A stretch of 64,000 nucleotides of DNA from GCA-2746365 sp963711255 (GCA_963711255.1 CAVQDO010000021.1:62001-126000), one strand, 5' to 3'. Numbered from the stretch's first letter, positions 26,479 through 37,035 are shown. Numbers and translations are program-made. Notes: a model not told the origin generated them from the letters alone.

Positions 26479-28625
26479 CAATTGTTCACCTTGCAATCGC
26501 GGAAAAAATCATAGTGCTCAATTGCCTGCAGGATACCATCGGCAAATGGCCTGTCTGCAAAATAGATATCTTCACTGTTTACCAGCTCTGATAGTTCTTC
26601 GTGGTGGCGATTAGCAACAACCACTGATTTGATATTACCGCGCATCATATCCTCATCGGCTCCCGATCCGCCAGCAGCAAGTATATGTTCCAGCGGTATG
26701 CCCCACATCTCTGCAAACCAGCGTAAAGCAAAACCTTTTGAAGCCCTTAGCGGCACAACATCAAGAAACTGGCCGAAAGAAAGCACCACGTTGACTGACA
26801 GCTCATGCTGCTGCATGAGGTCAACAATTTCATTTACATCCGGCGCAATGGCCGGGTCGTAATAATAACTGACCTTGTATTTACTCTGTTCAGGCTGGGG
26901 CTGAGGTTTAAGTCCCGGCATATCAGCAAGCACGCTGATGACTGATCTTCGCCGCCACATGTGATCAATATGGTCGGACCATGCACTGTCCCTGTTAAGC
27001 CCGGGGTTGTAATATATCTCGGTACCAAGACTTGTTATAAGAACATCCGGTAAAGGAATATGGTATTGCTTGAGCACTTTTAAGGCAGAGTCTAGCCGGC
27101 GTCCGGTAGCGATGCCAAATGTTGAACAGTTTCTGTTCTCCTTGATGACATGAATAAAGCCTTTTAGCAGTTCGGGATTGCCCAGCAGGTTCTGATCCAG
27201 GTCAGTAAAAAGTGCGCGATCATGATAAAGCATGGGACGGCGCTTGAGCGGCATTTTCTCAATCGTTTCGCTCTGCTCAATAACCGGCTGTATCAGGTTT
27301 ATATATTTTTCAGCATGGGCCTGCCATGAATAATGTTTGTGTACACCATCAATGCCACTATGAGCCAGCTGATTCCAGTTATCCTTATCATGCAATACCT
27401 TTAGCAGCGTATCCGAGATTGCTTTTTTATCCAGCGGATCTACCAGGTAACCATTTTTACAATTGTTAATAATATCTTTAGGGCCACCGTCTTCTGTTGC
27501 CACTATCGGCAGTCCGGATGCTGCGGCTTCAATCAGTGTCAGGCCAAAAGGTTCGGTCAATGCAGGATTGACAAACACACCGCCTGACTGCGCAGCCAGG
27601 CGGTATATAACAGGTACTTCATCAGCACGGTGATGCTTTGGGTAAGCAACTTTACCGTAAAGATCATACGAGTCGATGGAAAGAAATATTTCTCTGAGTA
27701 CATCCTGTGCGCCTGTATCCATATCGCGAATCTCGTCACGGTTGCCTGCAATAATGACAAGATTGGCAAGCTGCATCAGCTCTTCGGATTCACCATAGGC
27801 TTCGACTAAGGTATTAATGTTTTTTCTTTGATCCGGCCGTGACAAAGCCAGTATCAGAGGTTTCTCCGGGTGCTGTAAAAAACGCTCGATATCTTTACAG
27901 ATAGTACTTGTGCGTTCATTACCGTCAGGCGGATAAAACAGATCGAGGTCAGTCCCCGGTGGTATCACCCGCATCGTATCCGGCTGGTAATAGTTATACA
28001 TACCGTACTGTTCAACAATTTCCTGCTGGGTACTGGTTATTATGCATTGAGAAGCACCAAGTATTTCCTCTTCAGCATCGATACGACGGGAAATATTGTA
28101 ACGCTGCTCAATCATATCCCGGTTCATACCGCTGGCAAGCAAATGCTTGCGCTTGCTGCGTCCAAGTGAGTGGCCGGTATGGATTAATGGAATGCTTAGC
28201 AGGTGTGAAATACGGATGCCGACATAACCGGCATCGGCATAATGGCTGTGCACAATATCGGGAGCGTACTGCTGAGCTTTAATATACTCAAGTGCATTAT
28301 CGGCAAAATTATCCAGCGAGTCCCACAGTTCCTCTTTTGCAATATAACCTTCTTCACCGCAGTCGATGCGTATTATGCTCGCCTTCTCTGACAGCTTTTC
28401 AACTGGCTCGCTGTAATCATCACTTACATCTGGATCAATAATACGCCGGGTCAGCAGATCGACTTTGCCTACTTCAGGCCGTTCCCCGAGTGCGCGTAAC
28501 AGTTCCGTGACATATTTTGTCTGGCCGCCAGTATCAGCATCTCTGCCAAGCTCCAGGTCCTGCCCGCGGATAAGACCGTGAACACTGACTAAAATAATAT
28601 AAAGTTTGTCATTTTCACAAGTCAT
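26478..28625 (-). CDS. sps: Sucrose-phosphate synthase (GT4 glycosyltransferase with C-terminal HAD-like domain)
   Basis: This 715-residue enzyme makes sucrose-6-phosphate from an NDP-glucose and fructose-6-phosphate. Residues about 1-460 are the GT-B domain, with VHGLIRGQDLELGRDADTGG at the N terminus (the donor/acceptor-binding start of SPS) and TEPFGLTLIEAAASGLP (E-x7-E motif) near 365. Residues about 465-715 are an SPP-like HAD domain beginning FTDLDQNLL. The two-domain architecture is that of plant, cyanobacterial and methanotroph SPS. It overlaps spp and lies 6 bases after pgl. Sucrose here may be an osmolyte or carbon store. Confidence 0.95.
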   Translation of the reverse strand: MTCENDKLYIILVSVHGLIRGQDLELGRDADTGGQTKYVTELLRALGERPEVGKVDLLTRRIIDPDVSDDYSEPVEKLSEKASIIRIDCGEEGYIAKEELWDSLDNFADNALEYIKAQQYAPDIVHSHYADAGYVGIRISHLLSIPLIHTGHSLGRSKRKHLLASGMNRDMIEQRYNISRRIDAEEEILGASQCIITSTQQEIVEQYGMYNYYQPDTMRVIPPGTDLDLFYPPDGNERTSTICKDIERFLQHPEKPLILALSRPDQRKNINTLVEAYGESEELMQLANLVIIAGNRDEIRDMDTGAQDVLREIFLSIDSYDLYGKVAYPKHHRADEVPVIYRLAAQSGGVFVNPALTEPFGLTLIEAAASGLPIVATEDGGPKDIINNCKNGYLVDPLDKKAISDTLLKVLHDKDNWNQLAHSGIDGVHKHYSWQAHAEKYINLIQPVIEQSETIEKMPLKRRPMLYHDRALFTDLDQNLLGNPELLKGFIHVIKENRNCSTFGIATGRRLDSALKVLKQYHIPLPDVLITSLGTEIYYNPGLNRDSAWSDHIDHMWRRRSVISVLADMPGLKPQPQPEQSKYKVSYYYDPAIAPDVNEIVDLMQQHELSVNVVLSFGQFLDVVPLRASKGFALRWFAEMWGIPLEHILAAGGSGADEDMMRGNIKSVVVANRHHEELSELVNSEDIYFADRPFADGILQAIEHYDFFRDCKVNN

Positions 28626-28631
28626 ACAGTG

Positions 28632-29321
28632 TTATGTTTCGTCCTCTAAGGCAGTTTTATCAACAAACCAGGCATCCGGCTCTACCCGGGCAACAGGTAA
28701 ATTTTCTCCTGCCTGTATTCTTGCCAGTGCTTCACGCTTGTTGGCACCGGTTGCAATAACAATACATTCAGCCGCATTTATAAGTGCGGTTAAACCAATT
28801 GATATACGTTCAGGCGGCGCTTTAGGTGCATTGAATACCGGCACGGCACTGCGTTGATCAGCCAGCGCGGCATTACCCGGAAACAGACTGGCAGTATGTC
28901 CGTCTTCTCCCATGCCCAGCACAACAATATCAAACTGGCCGTTATTTTCAAGCAGCGTGTTATCAAGCAGAGCCGCATACTTTTCCGCCCCCTGCTCCGC
29001 ACCTAGCTCTGCTGGCATGGCATGAAAGTTTTCAGCCACATGATCGCCCTGTGAAAACATTTTGCTGTTTATCATCGTATCATTACGCTCCGCATGCCCG
29101 ACCGGGTAACAGCGTTCATCACCTGGGTACCAGTGGATATGTTTCCAAGGCAACGTTTTCTCTGCAAGCAGTTCCAGGCAACGCGCCGGTGTCGTGCCAC
29201 CGGGCAAAACCACGTGGCAAATGTCTTTTTTGGCAACACATGCTTTAATTTGATGGTACAGGTAATCAGCAGCAGTCCGCGCTACGGTTTCTGCATTGTC
29301 ATGGATTTTAAAATTTAACAC
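28632..29321 (-). CDS. pgl: 6-phosphogluconolactonase
   Basis: This 229-residue DevB-type lactonase opens 6-phosphogluconolactone in the oxidative pentose phosphate pathway. Signatures are the VVLPGGTTPARCLELL segment, HWYPGDERCYP and GMGEDGHTASLFPG. It follows zwf by 17 bases and is followed by sps. It has the typical length and no unusual features. Confidence 0.96.
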   Translation of the reverse strand: MLNFKIHDNAETVARTAADYLYHQIKACVAKKDICHVVLPGGTTPARCLELLAEKTLPWKHIHWYPGDERCYPVGHAERNDTMINSKMFSQGDHVAENFHAMPAELGAEQGAEKYAALLDNTLLENNGQFDIVVLGMGEDGHTASLFPGNAALADQRSAVPVFNAPKAPPERISIGLTALINAAECIVIATGANKREALARIQAGENLPVARVEPDAWFVDKTALEDET

Positions 29322-29338
29322 GGAAATAACAACAATAA

Positions 29339-30835
29339 TTATTTATGTATGGTGGGTTTATGCCAGCCGCCAACACAATCTTTGGTAAGTTCGTCCATCG
29401 CGGGAACATCCCAGGTGCCTGCACGGTAACGCTCGATAGAAACCCGGTTTTTCCATGCATCGAGTATTGGCTCAACAATCTCCCATGATGACTCAACTTC
29501 GTCTGCGCGTGAAAACAAGGTGCCGTCACCGGTGAGCACATCATGCATCAGTATCTCATAGGCATCGGCCACTTCTTCAGCATCATCTGCATAAGGTGCA
29601 CGCATTACCATTTCTTCATTATCAGTAGTCAGGCCCGGCTTCTTGGCGTTCAGGCGCAACACGACGCCACCTTCTGGCTGCAGCCTGAAGACCAGTGCGT
29701 TTGCTGCCGGTACTGAAGCATGACTATCAAATAGATTAAAGGGCGGTTTTCGAAAACGAATCATGACTTCCGATGCTTTTGATTTCATGCGCTTGCCAGA
29801 CCACAGAATAAACGGCACGCCCTGCCAGCGCCAGTTATCGATATAAAATCGCACAGCAGCAAATGTTTCTGTTGAAGAATCCGGTGAAACATTTTCTTCT
29901 GAAACATAAGCTGGAATATCCTTGCCCTCTATAGTGCCAGAAGCATATTGCGCAGAAACCGTCTGAAATTTAATTTGATCAGGTTTGATGCTGCGTATCG
30001 CGCTCAACACTTTCATTTTTTCATCGCGAACGGCATCAGCAGTAAATTCAACTGGCGGCTCCATTGCCACCAGCGTCATCATCTGCATCAGGTGGCTTTG
30101 AATCATATCGCGTAAAGCGCCTGACTTTTCATAGTACTTGGCGCGGTATTCAATGCCAAGTGTTTCTGAGGTTGATATCTGAATATGATCAATGTAATTA
30201 CGGTTCCATAATGGTTCCATGATGCTATTGGCAAAACGGTACACCAGCAGGTTCTGCACACTTTCCTTGCCCAGGTAATGGTCGATTCGATAGATCTGGT
30301 TTTCATGGAATACTGACTGCAGTTCTGCATTCAGTTCACGCGCACTTTCAAGGTTGTTGCCAAAAGGTTTTTCAATCACCAGCCTGCGGTAACCTTCTGT
30401 TTCGTTTGCCAGGTCAGCCTTATGCAGGCCCTGTGTCACCTTGCCGTACCATTCCGGTGGAATGGCGCAATAGAACATGGCGTTTTTTTTGCCGCCCAGT
30501 GTTTCCAGTGAATCCGCAAGACGAGTGTATGTCTGATCGTCACCAAGGTCGCCGGGCACCATAATCAGGCGTGAAAGAAATTCCTGCCATTTGCTGTCAT
30601 CTGCTACAACTTCGGGTGCAAACTGCTGCATGCCTTCACGAACCAGGCTGTGCCATATTTCCTCGGTACGATTATTAACCACGCCGACTATGCGGCTATC
30701 AGTATGCACCAGGCCGCAACGCAACATACGCACCAGTGCCGGCATCAGTTTACGTTTACTCAGGTCACCGGTAACACCAAAAATAACGATATTAGTCGGT
30801 TCAGCCGTTTGTATTTCCTGATCAGCAGTTAACAT
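29339..30835 (-). CDS. zwf: Glucose-6-phosphate 1-dehydrogenase
   Basis: This 498-residue enzyme oxidises glucose-6-phosphate with NAD(P)+. The dinucleotide motif FGVTGDLSKRKLMPAL is near residue 20 and the catalytic RIDHYLGKE is near 180. It is in the middle of the carbohydrate row, between glgP and pgl, so glucose-6-phosphate from glycogen breakdown can be routed directly to NADPH production. ATG 30835 has GGAG-type bases upstream. With gnd at the head of the row the oxidative branch is complete. No edd/eda genes are present here. Confidence 0.98.
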   Translation of the reverse strand: MLTADQEIQTAEPTNIVIFGVTGDLSKRKLMPALVRMLRCGLVHTDSRIVGVVNNRTEEIWHSLVREGMQQFAPEVVADDSKWQEFLSRLIMVPGDLGDDQTYTRLADSLETLGGKKNAMFYCAIPPEWYGKVTQGLHKADLANETEGYRRLVIEKPFGNNLESARELNAELQSVFHENQIYRIDHYLGKESVQNLLVYRFANSIMEPLWNRNYIDHIQISTSETLGIEYRAKYYEKSGALRDMIQSHLMQMMTLVAMEPPVEFTADAVRDEKMKVLSAIRSIKPDQIKFQTVSAQYASGTIEGKDIPAYVSEENVSPDSSTETFAAVRFYIDNWRWQGVPFILWSGKRMKSKASEVMIRFRKPPFNLFDSHASVPAANALVFRLQPEGGVVLRLNAKKPGLTTDNEEMVMRAPYADDAEEVADAYEILMHDVLTGDGTLFSRADEVESSWEIVEPILDAWKNRVSIERYRAGTWDVPAMDELTKDCVGGWHKPTIHK

Positions 30836-30910
30836 TAAACAAACTCCTTACTACTTTTTTTATTATTCGTCGCTGATGCTAGTTATCAATGCGAACGTAA
30901 CGTTTATCGA

Positions 30911-31270
30911 TTAAAGCTTCCAGATATCATCATTGTATTCCTGCATGGTTCTGTCCGTAGAGAAATAACCGCTGCTGGCAGTGTTGAGTATGCTTTTATG
31001 TACCCAGTCTTCCCGGTCACGATAACATGCTGCCGCATTTTTCTGGCAATCAATATAGCTGCGGAAATCAGCAAGTGTTAACCATGGATCATTCGGGCTC
31101 TTTATCGAAGCAATAATGTCATGAAAAATATCAGGTTCAAACAAATTGAAGTGGCCGCTTTCCAGCAAGTTCATTACCGCCTGGAGATCAGGATCATTAT
31201 CAATAAAACTTTGTGGTTGATAATGCCCCTTCATTGCCGCAACTTCATCTTCTTTCAGCCCAAACAGGAA
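30911..31270 (-). CDS. glgP: Glycogen phosphorylase C-terminal fragment (out of frame with the main glgP frame)
   Basis: This 119-codon stretch continues the phosphorylase fold in the +1 frame (FLFGLKEDEVAAMKGHY, then DPWLTLADFRSYIDCQ and SSGYFSTDRTMQEY). These are the normal last residues of GlgP. An extra T in the TTT run at 31269-31271 separates it from the main frame. Removing one T restores an uninterrupted protein of about 824 residues, the usual length. It has no start or ribosome site of its own. It is either a sequencing/assembly error or a real inactivating mutation. Confidence 0.88.
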   Translation of the reverse strand, partial: FLFGLKEDEVAAMKGHYQPQSFIDNDPDLQAVMNLLESGHFNLFEPDIFHDIIASIKSPNDPWLTLADFRSYIDCQKNAAACYRDREDWVHKSILNTASSGYFSTDRTMQEYNDDIWKL

Positions 31271-33386
31271 AGAAGTTTTCTTCACCAACATGTTCCAGTA
31301 TTTCTATATTAGCGCCGTCATAAGTACCGATGGTTAGCGCACCATTCATCATGAACTTCATATTGCCGGTGCCGGACGCTTCTTTGCCCGCGGTTGAAAT
31401 CTGTTCAGACAGGTCAGTACCCGGACAGATAATTTCCATCGCCGAAACATTGTAATTTGGTAAAAATGCTACTTTGAGCAAGGACTCGGCATCCGGATCA
31501 CTGTTAATTATATCGGCAACGTTGTTCACCAGTTTAATTAACAGCTTCGCCATATGGTAACCCGGCGCAGCCTTGCCGCCGATCAGCACATTACGCGGCG
31601 TCCAGTCTTTTGTGTCACCACTTTTTATTCGGTTATACAAATGTATAACGTGCAGTATATTCAGCAGCTGACGCTTATATTCATGTATACGTTTTACCTG
31701 CACGTCGAACATAGCCTCTGGGTTAAACTGGACACCGCTAACATCAAGTACCAGCTCTGCCAGTCGGGCTTTATTCGCCTGCTTTATTTCGAACCATTTT
31801 TTATGAAATTCTTCATTGCCACTACCGGCACAATCTTTCAGGTAACGAATATGAGACAGATCAGATACCCATTCATAGCCTATCTGCTGGGTAATTAATT
31901 CAGTCATAAGCGGATTCGCACGTGCTATCCAGCGTCGGGGCGTTACACCATTGGTTTTGTTATTAAACTTCTTCGGCCACAGCTCATAAAAATCTTTGAA
32001 TAAGCCCTCGCACAATAATTCAGAATGCAACCTTGCTACGCCATTAATAGAAAAACTGCCGACGATGGCAAGATAGGCCATACGCACCTGTTTGCCATTG
32101 TTCTCTTCGATGATGGACATTCTTGTTTGCCTGTCAGTGTCACCCGGCCACTTCAGTGCAACATCATGAAGAAATAGTTTATTGATCTGGTAAATAATCT
32201 CCATCAGGCGGGGCAGTAAACGCTCCATTAACGAAACTGGCCAGCGCTCCAGCGCTTCGGGCAGTAAAGTATGGTTGGTATATGCCATGGTTTTCGTGGT
32301 GATCGCCCACGCTTCATCCCAGAGCAGGTGTTTTTCATCCAGCAGGAGACGCATTAACTCAGCCACGGCAATTGTTGGATGGGTATCATTCATCTGGAAG
32401 ACATTTAGCTCGGCGAATCTTGAATAGTCGTTACCTTCAACTTCCTCCCACAACCTGATGACATCCTTCAACGTCGCCGAAGCAAGAAAATACTGCTGCC
32501 GGAGCCTCAGCTCTTTACCACATTCACTGGCATCATTCGGATATAACACCATTGAAATATGTTCAGCATCATTTTTAGATTCCACCGCATCGGCATAATC
32601 ACCCGCGTTAAATTCATCCAGATTGAAAACATTGGTTGCCGTAGCTTTCCATAGCCTTAGCGTATTGATATTTTCATTCCGGTAGCCGGAGATAGGCATG
32701 TCATAGGGTATCGCAACCACGTCATTGGTTTCGACCCAGCGTACCCGGTGAACACCTTCCGGGTCTCTAAAATGTTCAGTGCGGCCGCCAAAATGAATAA
32801 GCTGTTCATATTCGGGGCGGGATACTTCCCAGGGGTTGCCATCACGTAACCAGTGGTCCGGTTCTTCTACCTGGTAACCTTCTTTGATCACCTGCCTGAA
32901 CATACCGTATTCATAGCGAATACCATAACCAATCACTGGCAATTCAAGGGTTGCACAGCTATCCATAAAGCAGGCAGCCAGTCTGCCCAGACCGCCGTTA
33001 CCCAGACCGGCATCCGGTTCCTCTTCCATCAGGTCTTCAAGTTCAACAGAAAAATTATCCAGCGCTTCACGCGTTTCTTTTTCAATATCCAGGTTCAGCA
33101 AATGGTTGCCTAATGCACGGCCAATGAGAAATTCGAGCGACATGTAGTACGCTTTTCGCACACCGGGCTGCTTGTGACGCTGCCATGTATTACTCCAGCG
33201 AGCCATGATACGGTCACGAATAGTCAACGACATCGCTTCATAGATATAAAATGGAACGCAGCCCATAAAGTGGCCAAGATGGTTTCTCAGATAACGGTGG
33301 AAGCCTTCAGACAATGAACGGCTGTCTGCCTGTAATGGTTCCATTTCCGGAATACTGCTCGTGTCTACCCAGTTCTTTTTTGTCAT
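31245..33386 (-). CDS. glgP: Glycogen phosphorylase, main frame, ends early at an apparent single-base insertion
   Basis: The enzyme releases glucose-1-phosphate from glycogen using PLP. The 713-residue frame carries the GLGNGGLGRLAACF segment (about 125-140), and the PLP-lysine motif EASGTGNMKF (about 668-677) is intact. The last eight residues (PVWAERR region) are out of frame; the normal continuation FLFGLKEDE is in the +1 frame. If the break is real, the product lacks about 119 C-terminal residues and is probably inactive. It lies between glgA (23-base gap) and zwf. Confidence 0.93.
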   Translation of the reverse strand: MTKKNWVDTSSIPEMEPLQADSRSLSEGFHRYLRNHLGHFMGCVPFYIYEAMSLTIRDRIMARWSNTWQRHKQPGVRKAYYMSLEFLIGRALGNHLLNLDIEKETREALDNFSVELEDLMEEEPDAGLGNGGLGRLAACFMDSCATLELPVIGYGIRYEYGMFRQVIKEGYQVEEPDHWLRDGNPWEVSRPEYEQLIHFGGRTEHFRDPEGVHRVRWVETNDVVAIPYDMPISGYRNENINTLRLWKATATNVFNLDEFNAGDYADAVESKNDAEHISMVLYPNDASECGKELRLRQQYFLASATLKDVIRLWEEVEGNDYSRFAELNVFQMNDTHPTIAVAELMRLLLDEKHLLWDEAWAITTKTMAYTNHTLLPEALERWPVSLMERLLPRLMEIIYQINKLFLHDVALKWPGDTDRQTRMSIIEENNGKQVRMAYLAIVGSFSINGVARLHSELLCEGLFKDFYELWPKKFNNKTNGVTPRRWIARANPLMTELITQQIGYEWVSDLSHIRYLKDCAGSGNEEFHKKWFEIKQANKARLAELVLDVSGVQFNPEAMFDVQVKRIHEYKRQLLNILHVIHLYNRIKSGDTKDWTPRNVLIGGKAAPGYHMAKLLIKLVNNVADIINSDPDAESLLKVAFLPNYNVSAMEIICPGTDLSEQISTAGKEASGTGNMKFMMNGALTIGTYDGANIEILEHVGEENFFPVWAERR

Positions 33387-33409
33387 AGTATTTTAGTTTT
33401 CTAGATTGG

Positions 33410-34873
33410 TTATTTTTGGTACAACGCCTGATACTTTCTTGCACTGGATTCCCAGCCAAGTTCCTGGCGCATTGCAGTTTCACAAATCTGCTGCCATTGT
33501 TCAGGTTTTTTATAAAGTGCGATGGCATCTTTAACCGTTGCCAGTAATGATTCTGAACTTATTTCAGTGGTTACAAAACCATTCGCTGTTTTATTTTTTA
33601 ATGTTTGCGCTGTTGCATTTGTCACTGTATCCGCAAGTCCGCCGGTGTTGGTTACTACCGGCGGGGTGCCATAGCGCAAACTATACATCTGGTTCAAACC
33701 GCATGGCTCAAAACGTGATGGCATCAGAAACATATCACTCCCCGCTTCTACCTGGTGTGCAAAATCTTCAGAGTAGCCGATATGCACATGTAGACGTTCC
33801 GGATATTTCTCGGCCAGTTTCCTTAACTCTGCTTCGTAAAGCATGTGACCCGAGCCAAGAATGACCATCACCGCATCAGTATCGTCAAATAGATCCTGTA
33901 GCATTCCTGTTATCAGGTCTACGCCTTTTTGCTCAACCAGCCTGCCGATAAATCCCAGCAATGGTGCTTTTGTTATAGCCAGACCAGCCTTTTTCAGGCA
34001 GTCATTTTTATTAATCAGTTTGCCAGTCATCCATGTCTGTTTTGCGCCCGGTTTTTTAATATCGTAATTCATACTGATATGATCATCTGTTGCCGGATTC
34101 CAGATATCCAGATCGATGCCATTCAGAATGCCACTTAGTTTATCACCGAGATTCTGCAATACACCTTCAAAACGGCAGCCATATTCTACCGTGCAAATTT
34201 CTTTGGCATACGTCGGGCTGACGGTAGTAACATGATCCGCAAAAATCATTGCTGCCTTTAACATCGAGAATCCGCCATAAAACTCCACATAATCCGGTGA
34301 CCACCACTCTGGTGGTAAACCCAGCGAAGTAAAGTCAGCGTGAGAGAAAAATCCATCATAGGCCAGGTTATGAATAGTGAAAACTGTTTTTGGGCGTGGG
34401 TGAGACATACTGAGAAACGCCGGAACCAGTCCTGCCTGCCAGTCATGGCAATGTACCACATCAGGTTTCCAGTCCACCCCGGGTATACCTTTCGCCAGTT
34501 GCGCAACAGCGCGGCTAAAAACAGTAAAGCGCTCGGCATTATCCGGCCAGTTAAAACCATCGGAATGCACATAAGGATTGCCCGCCCGGTCAAACAGTGC
34601 CGGTACGTCAATCAGGTATAAATAATCACCCAGACCATCCTGGTGCGCCTGTAAAAGATTTACCCGGTGAGTAACGCCGACACCGGGCAAGTCCCAGTAA
34701 CCCAGTTCTTTTAAAGAATCCACTGAAGCCAGTACATCGCGGTAAGCCGGCAGCACCAGGCGAACATCGTCACCCAGCTGATTGAGTGCAACAGGCAAGC
34801 TGTGCACCACATCACCCAAACCGCCTGTTTTTATGAAAGGAAACGCCTCACTGGCGGCAAATAAAATATTCAA
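33410..34873 (-). CDS. glgA: Glycogen synthase (ADP-glucose-dependent, GT5)
   Basis: This 487-residue GT-B enzyme extends alpha-1,4-glucan from ADP-glucose. The ADP-glucose-binding KTGGLGDV is at residues 16-23. The ILNGIDLDIWNP and PSRFEPCGLNQMYSLRYG segments mark the C-terminal lobe. It overlaps glgB by 4 bases and precedes glgP. It has typical length and is the direct user of the GlgC product made in the same operon. Confidence 0.97.
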   Translation of the reverse strand: MNILFAASEAFPFIKTGGLGDVVHSLPVALNQLGDDVRLVLPAYRDVLASVDSLKELGYWDLPGVGVTHRVNLLQAHQDGLGDYLYLIDVPALFDRAGNPYVHSDGFNWPDNAERFTVFSRAVAQLAKGIPGVDWKPDVVHCHDWQAGLVPAFLSMSHPRPKTVFTIHNLAYDGFFSHADFTSLGLPPEWWSPDYVEFYGGFSMLKAAMIFADHVTTVSPTYAKEICTVEYGCRFEGVLQNLGDKLSGILNGIDLDIWNPATDDHISMNYDIKKPGAKQTWMTGKLINKNDCLKKAGLAITKAPLLGFIGRLVEQKGVDLITGMLQDLFDDTDAVMVILGSGHMLYEAELRKLAEKYPERLHVHIGYSEDFAHQVEAGSDMFLMPSRFEPCGLNQMYSLRYGTPPVVTNTGGLADTVTNATAQTLKNKTANGFVTTEISSESLLATVKDAIALYKKPEQWQQICETAMRQELGWESSARKYQALYQK

Positions 34874-37035
34874 ACTTTCTTCTTCTCCAGAAACAATGCT
34901 GCTAATGGCGGTATCGTCAGACTTAGCACATGTTCGAAACCGTGATCGCTTTGCTCACTGCTTTGCAACTCTGTATTTCCCATATTCGATCCGCCATACC
35001 AGGCAGCATCTGAATTTAGAACTTCTTTGTAAGTGCCCGCTTCCGGAACACCGATAACATAATTTTCTCTTGGTACCGGGGTAAAATTAAATACACAGAT
35101 TATGAATTCGTTCTGTGAACGCCGAATGAATGCCATCACGGAATTTGCCGCATCGTCACAACTGATCCACTGAAAACCCTGACCATCAAAATCATAAACG
35201 TGCATAGCGGGATTTGTACGATAAATATTATTCAGGTCAGTAACAAGATTCGTCAGGCCGGCATGTTTATCAATACCTGAAACCATCCAGTCCAGCTGTT
35301 TGCTTTCATTCCATTCATCCCACTGGCCAAACTCACCACCCATGAATAATAATTTTTTGCCCGGATGTGCATAGTGGTAGGCATACAGTACGCGCAAATT
35401 CGCAAACCGCTGCCAGTTATCACCCGGCATTTTGTCCAGCATACTGCGTTTCATATGCACCACTTCATCATGCGACAGCGGCAGTATAAAATTTTCGCTG
35501 TATGCATATAACTGGCTGAAGGTCAGCTGATTTTGATGAAACTGGCGATACACAGGATCGGTCTGTGCATAGTTAAGGGTGTCGTGCATCCAGCCCATAT
35601 TCCACTTCATGGAGAAACCCAGTCCGCCCAGGTCGGTCGGCCGTGAAACCTTTGGCCAGTCGGTGCTTTCTTCCGCCAGGGTAACCACACCCGGAAACTC
35701 TGCATGCACCACTTCGTTCAGGATACGTAAAAAATCAATGGCTTCAAGATGTTCACGGCCACCATAGGCATTAGGTGACCAGTTTCCGTGTTCCCGCGAG
35801 TAGTCCAGGTAAAGCATGGATGCCACGGCATCAACACGCAGACCGTCAATATGAAATTCCTGTATCCAGTAAACCGCGTTAGCGATAAGAAAGTTTCGCA
35901 CTTCATTACGGCTGTAATTAAAAATCAAAGTTCCCCAGTCCAGGTGCTGGCCTTTATTGGGGTCGCCATATTCATAACAGGCTTCGCCGGTAAAACGGGC
36001 CAGTGCAAATTCATCACGAGGAAAATGTGCCGGCACCCAGTCAAGAATGACACCGATGCCATTATCATGCGCTGTGTCTATAAGGTAACGCAGTTCTTCG
36101 GCACTTCCATGACGGGATGTTGGTGCATAATAGCCACTTACCTGGTAACCCCAGGACTGATCCAGCGGGTGTTCAGTGAAGGGCAAAAACTCGATATGGG
36201 TGTAACCCAGTTTTTTTACATAAGGCACTAACTGCTCGGCAAGTTCGGTATAACTGTAAAAACTGCCATCATCATGACGTCGCCAGGAGCCGGCATGCAC
36301 TTCATAAATCGACATCGGTTGATGCAGCCACTGCCAGTTTTTTCGTTGCTCCATCCATGCCTTGTCCTTCCACTGGTAAGCATCGATAACAGGAATTTTA
36401 CTGGTTGTATCCGGACGCAGACCCATTGAGCGAGAGTAAGGGTCTGTCTTCTGCAGGATTTCATCGTGGTGGGTACGAATTTCAAATTTGTAATTATCCT
36501 GTGCACTCAATCCCGGAATAAACAATTCCCATACGCCGGAACCGCCACGGTTTCTCATCGGATGGCGTAAGCCGTGCCAGCCATTAAAATCGCCAATAAC
36601 GCTTACTCGTTTTACATTAGGTGCCCACACTGCAAACAGGCAGCCATCAACGCCATCTATTGTTTTCAGATGCGCACCGAGGATTCGATAAATATGCAGG
36701 TGCATTCCCGCGGTAAATAAATTCAGGTCAAACTCGCTTAGAATGGGCTGAAAACTGTACGGCGAAATAACTTCATGCGTCTGCTTTGTGCCTTTCTCAA
36801 GCCAGCGTAATTTATAATGCTGCGGCAGTGAATCTTTCTGCGTTTTGCTGAGTTTTATTTCAAAGGTATCAGTGCCCTCGAAGCGGGTCATAGTGCCGAC
36901 ATTATCCAGTTCTACTGTTTCAGCCGAGGGCATAAACGCGCGCACAACAAAACCGGGGCGTGCCGGGTGTATACCCAGCCATTCAAACGGATCATGGTGC
37001 CAGCCATGCTGTATTCTTGTTAACGCTTCAACCAT
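34870..37035 (-). CDS. glgB: 1,4-alpha-glucan branching enzyme
   Basis: This 721-residue GH13_9 enzyme makes alpha-1,6 branches in glycogen. It has two N-terminal CBM48-like domains (about 1-220; the second contains VWAPNVKRVSVIGDFNGW) and the catalytic barrel with Asp in GLRVDAVASMLYLDY (about 398), Glu in LAEESTDWP (about 452) and Asp in LSHDEVVH (about 517). It overlaps malQ by 8 bases and glgA by 4, so translation of the three is coupled. Confidence 0.98.
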   Translation of the reverse strand: MVEALTRIQHGWHHDPFEWLGIHPARPGFVVRAFMPSAETVELDNVGTMTRFEGTDTFEIKLSKTQKDSLPQHYKLRWLEKGTKQTHEVISPYSFQPILSEFDLNLFTAGMHLHIYRILGAHLKTIDGVDGCLFAVWAPNVKRVSVIGDFNGWHGLRHPMRNRGGSGVWELFIPGLSAQDNYKFEIRTHHDEILQKTDPYSRSMGLRPDTTSKIPVIDAYQWKDKAWMEQRKNWQWLHQPMSIYEVHAGSWRRHDDGSFYSYTELAEQLVPYVKKLGYTHIEFLPFTEHPLDQSWGYQVSGYYAPTSRHGSAEELRYLIDTAHDNGIGVILDWVPAHFPRDEFALARFTGEACYEYGDPNKGQHLDWGTLIFNYSRNEVRNFLIANAVYWIQEFHIDGLRVDAVASMLYLDYSREHGNWSPNAYGGREHLEAIDFLRILNEVVHAEFPGVVTLAEESTDWPKVSRPTDLGGLGFSMKWNMGWMHDTLNYAQTDPVYRQFHQNQLTFSQLYAYSENFILPLSHDEVVHMKRSMLDKMPGDNWQRFANLRVLYAYHYAHPGKKLLFMGGEFGQWDEWNESKQLDWMVSGIDKHAGLTNLVTDLNNIYRTNPAMHVYDFDGQGFQWISCDDAANSVMAFIRRSQNEFIICVFNFTPVPRENYVIGVPEAGTYKEVLNSDAAWYGGSNMGNTELQSSEQSDHGFEHVLSLTIPPLAALFLEKKKV

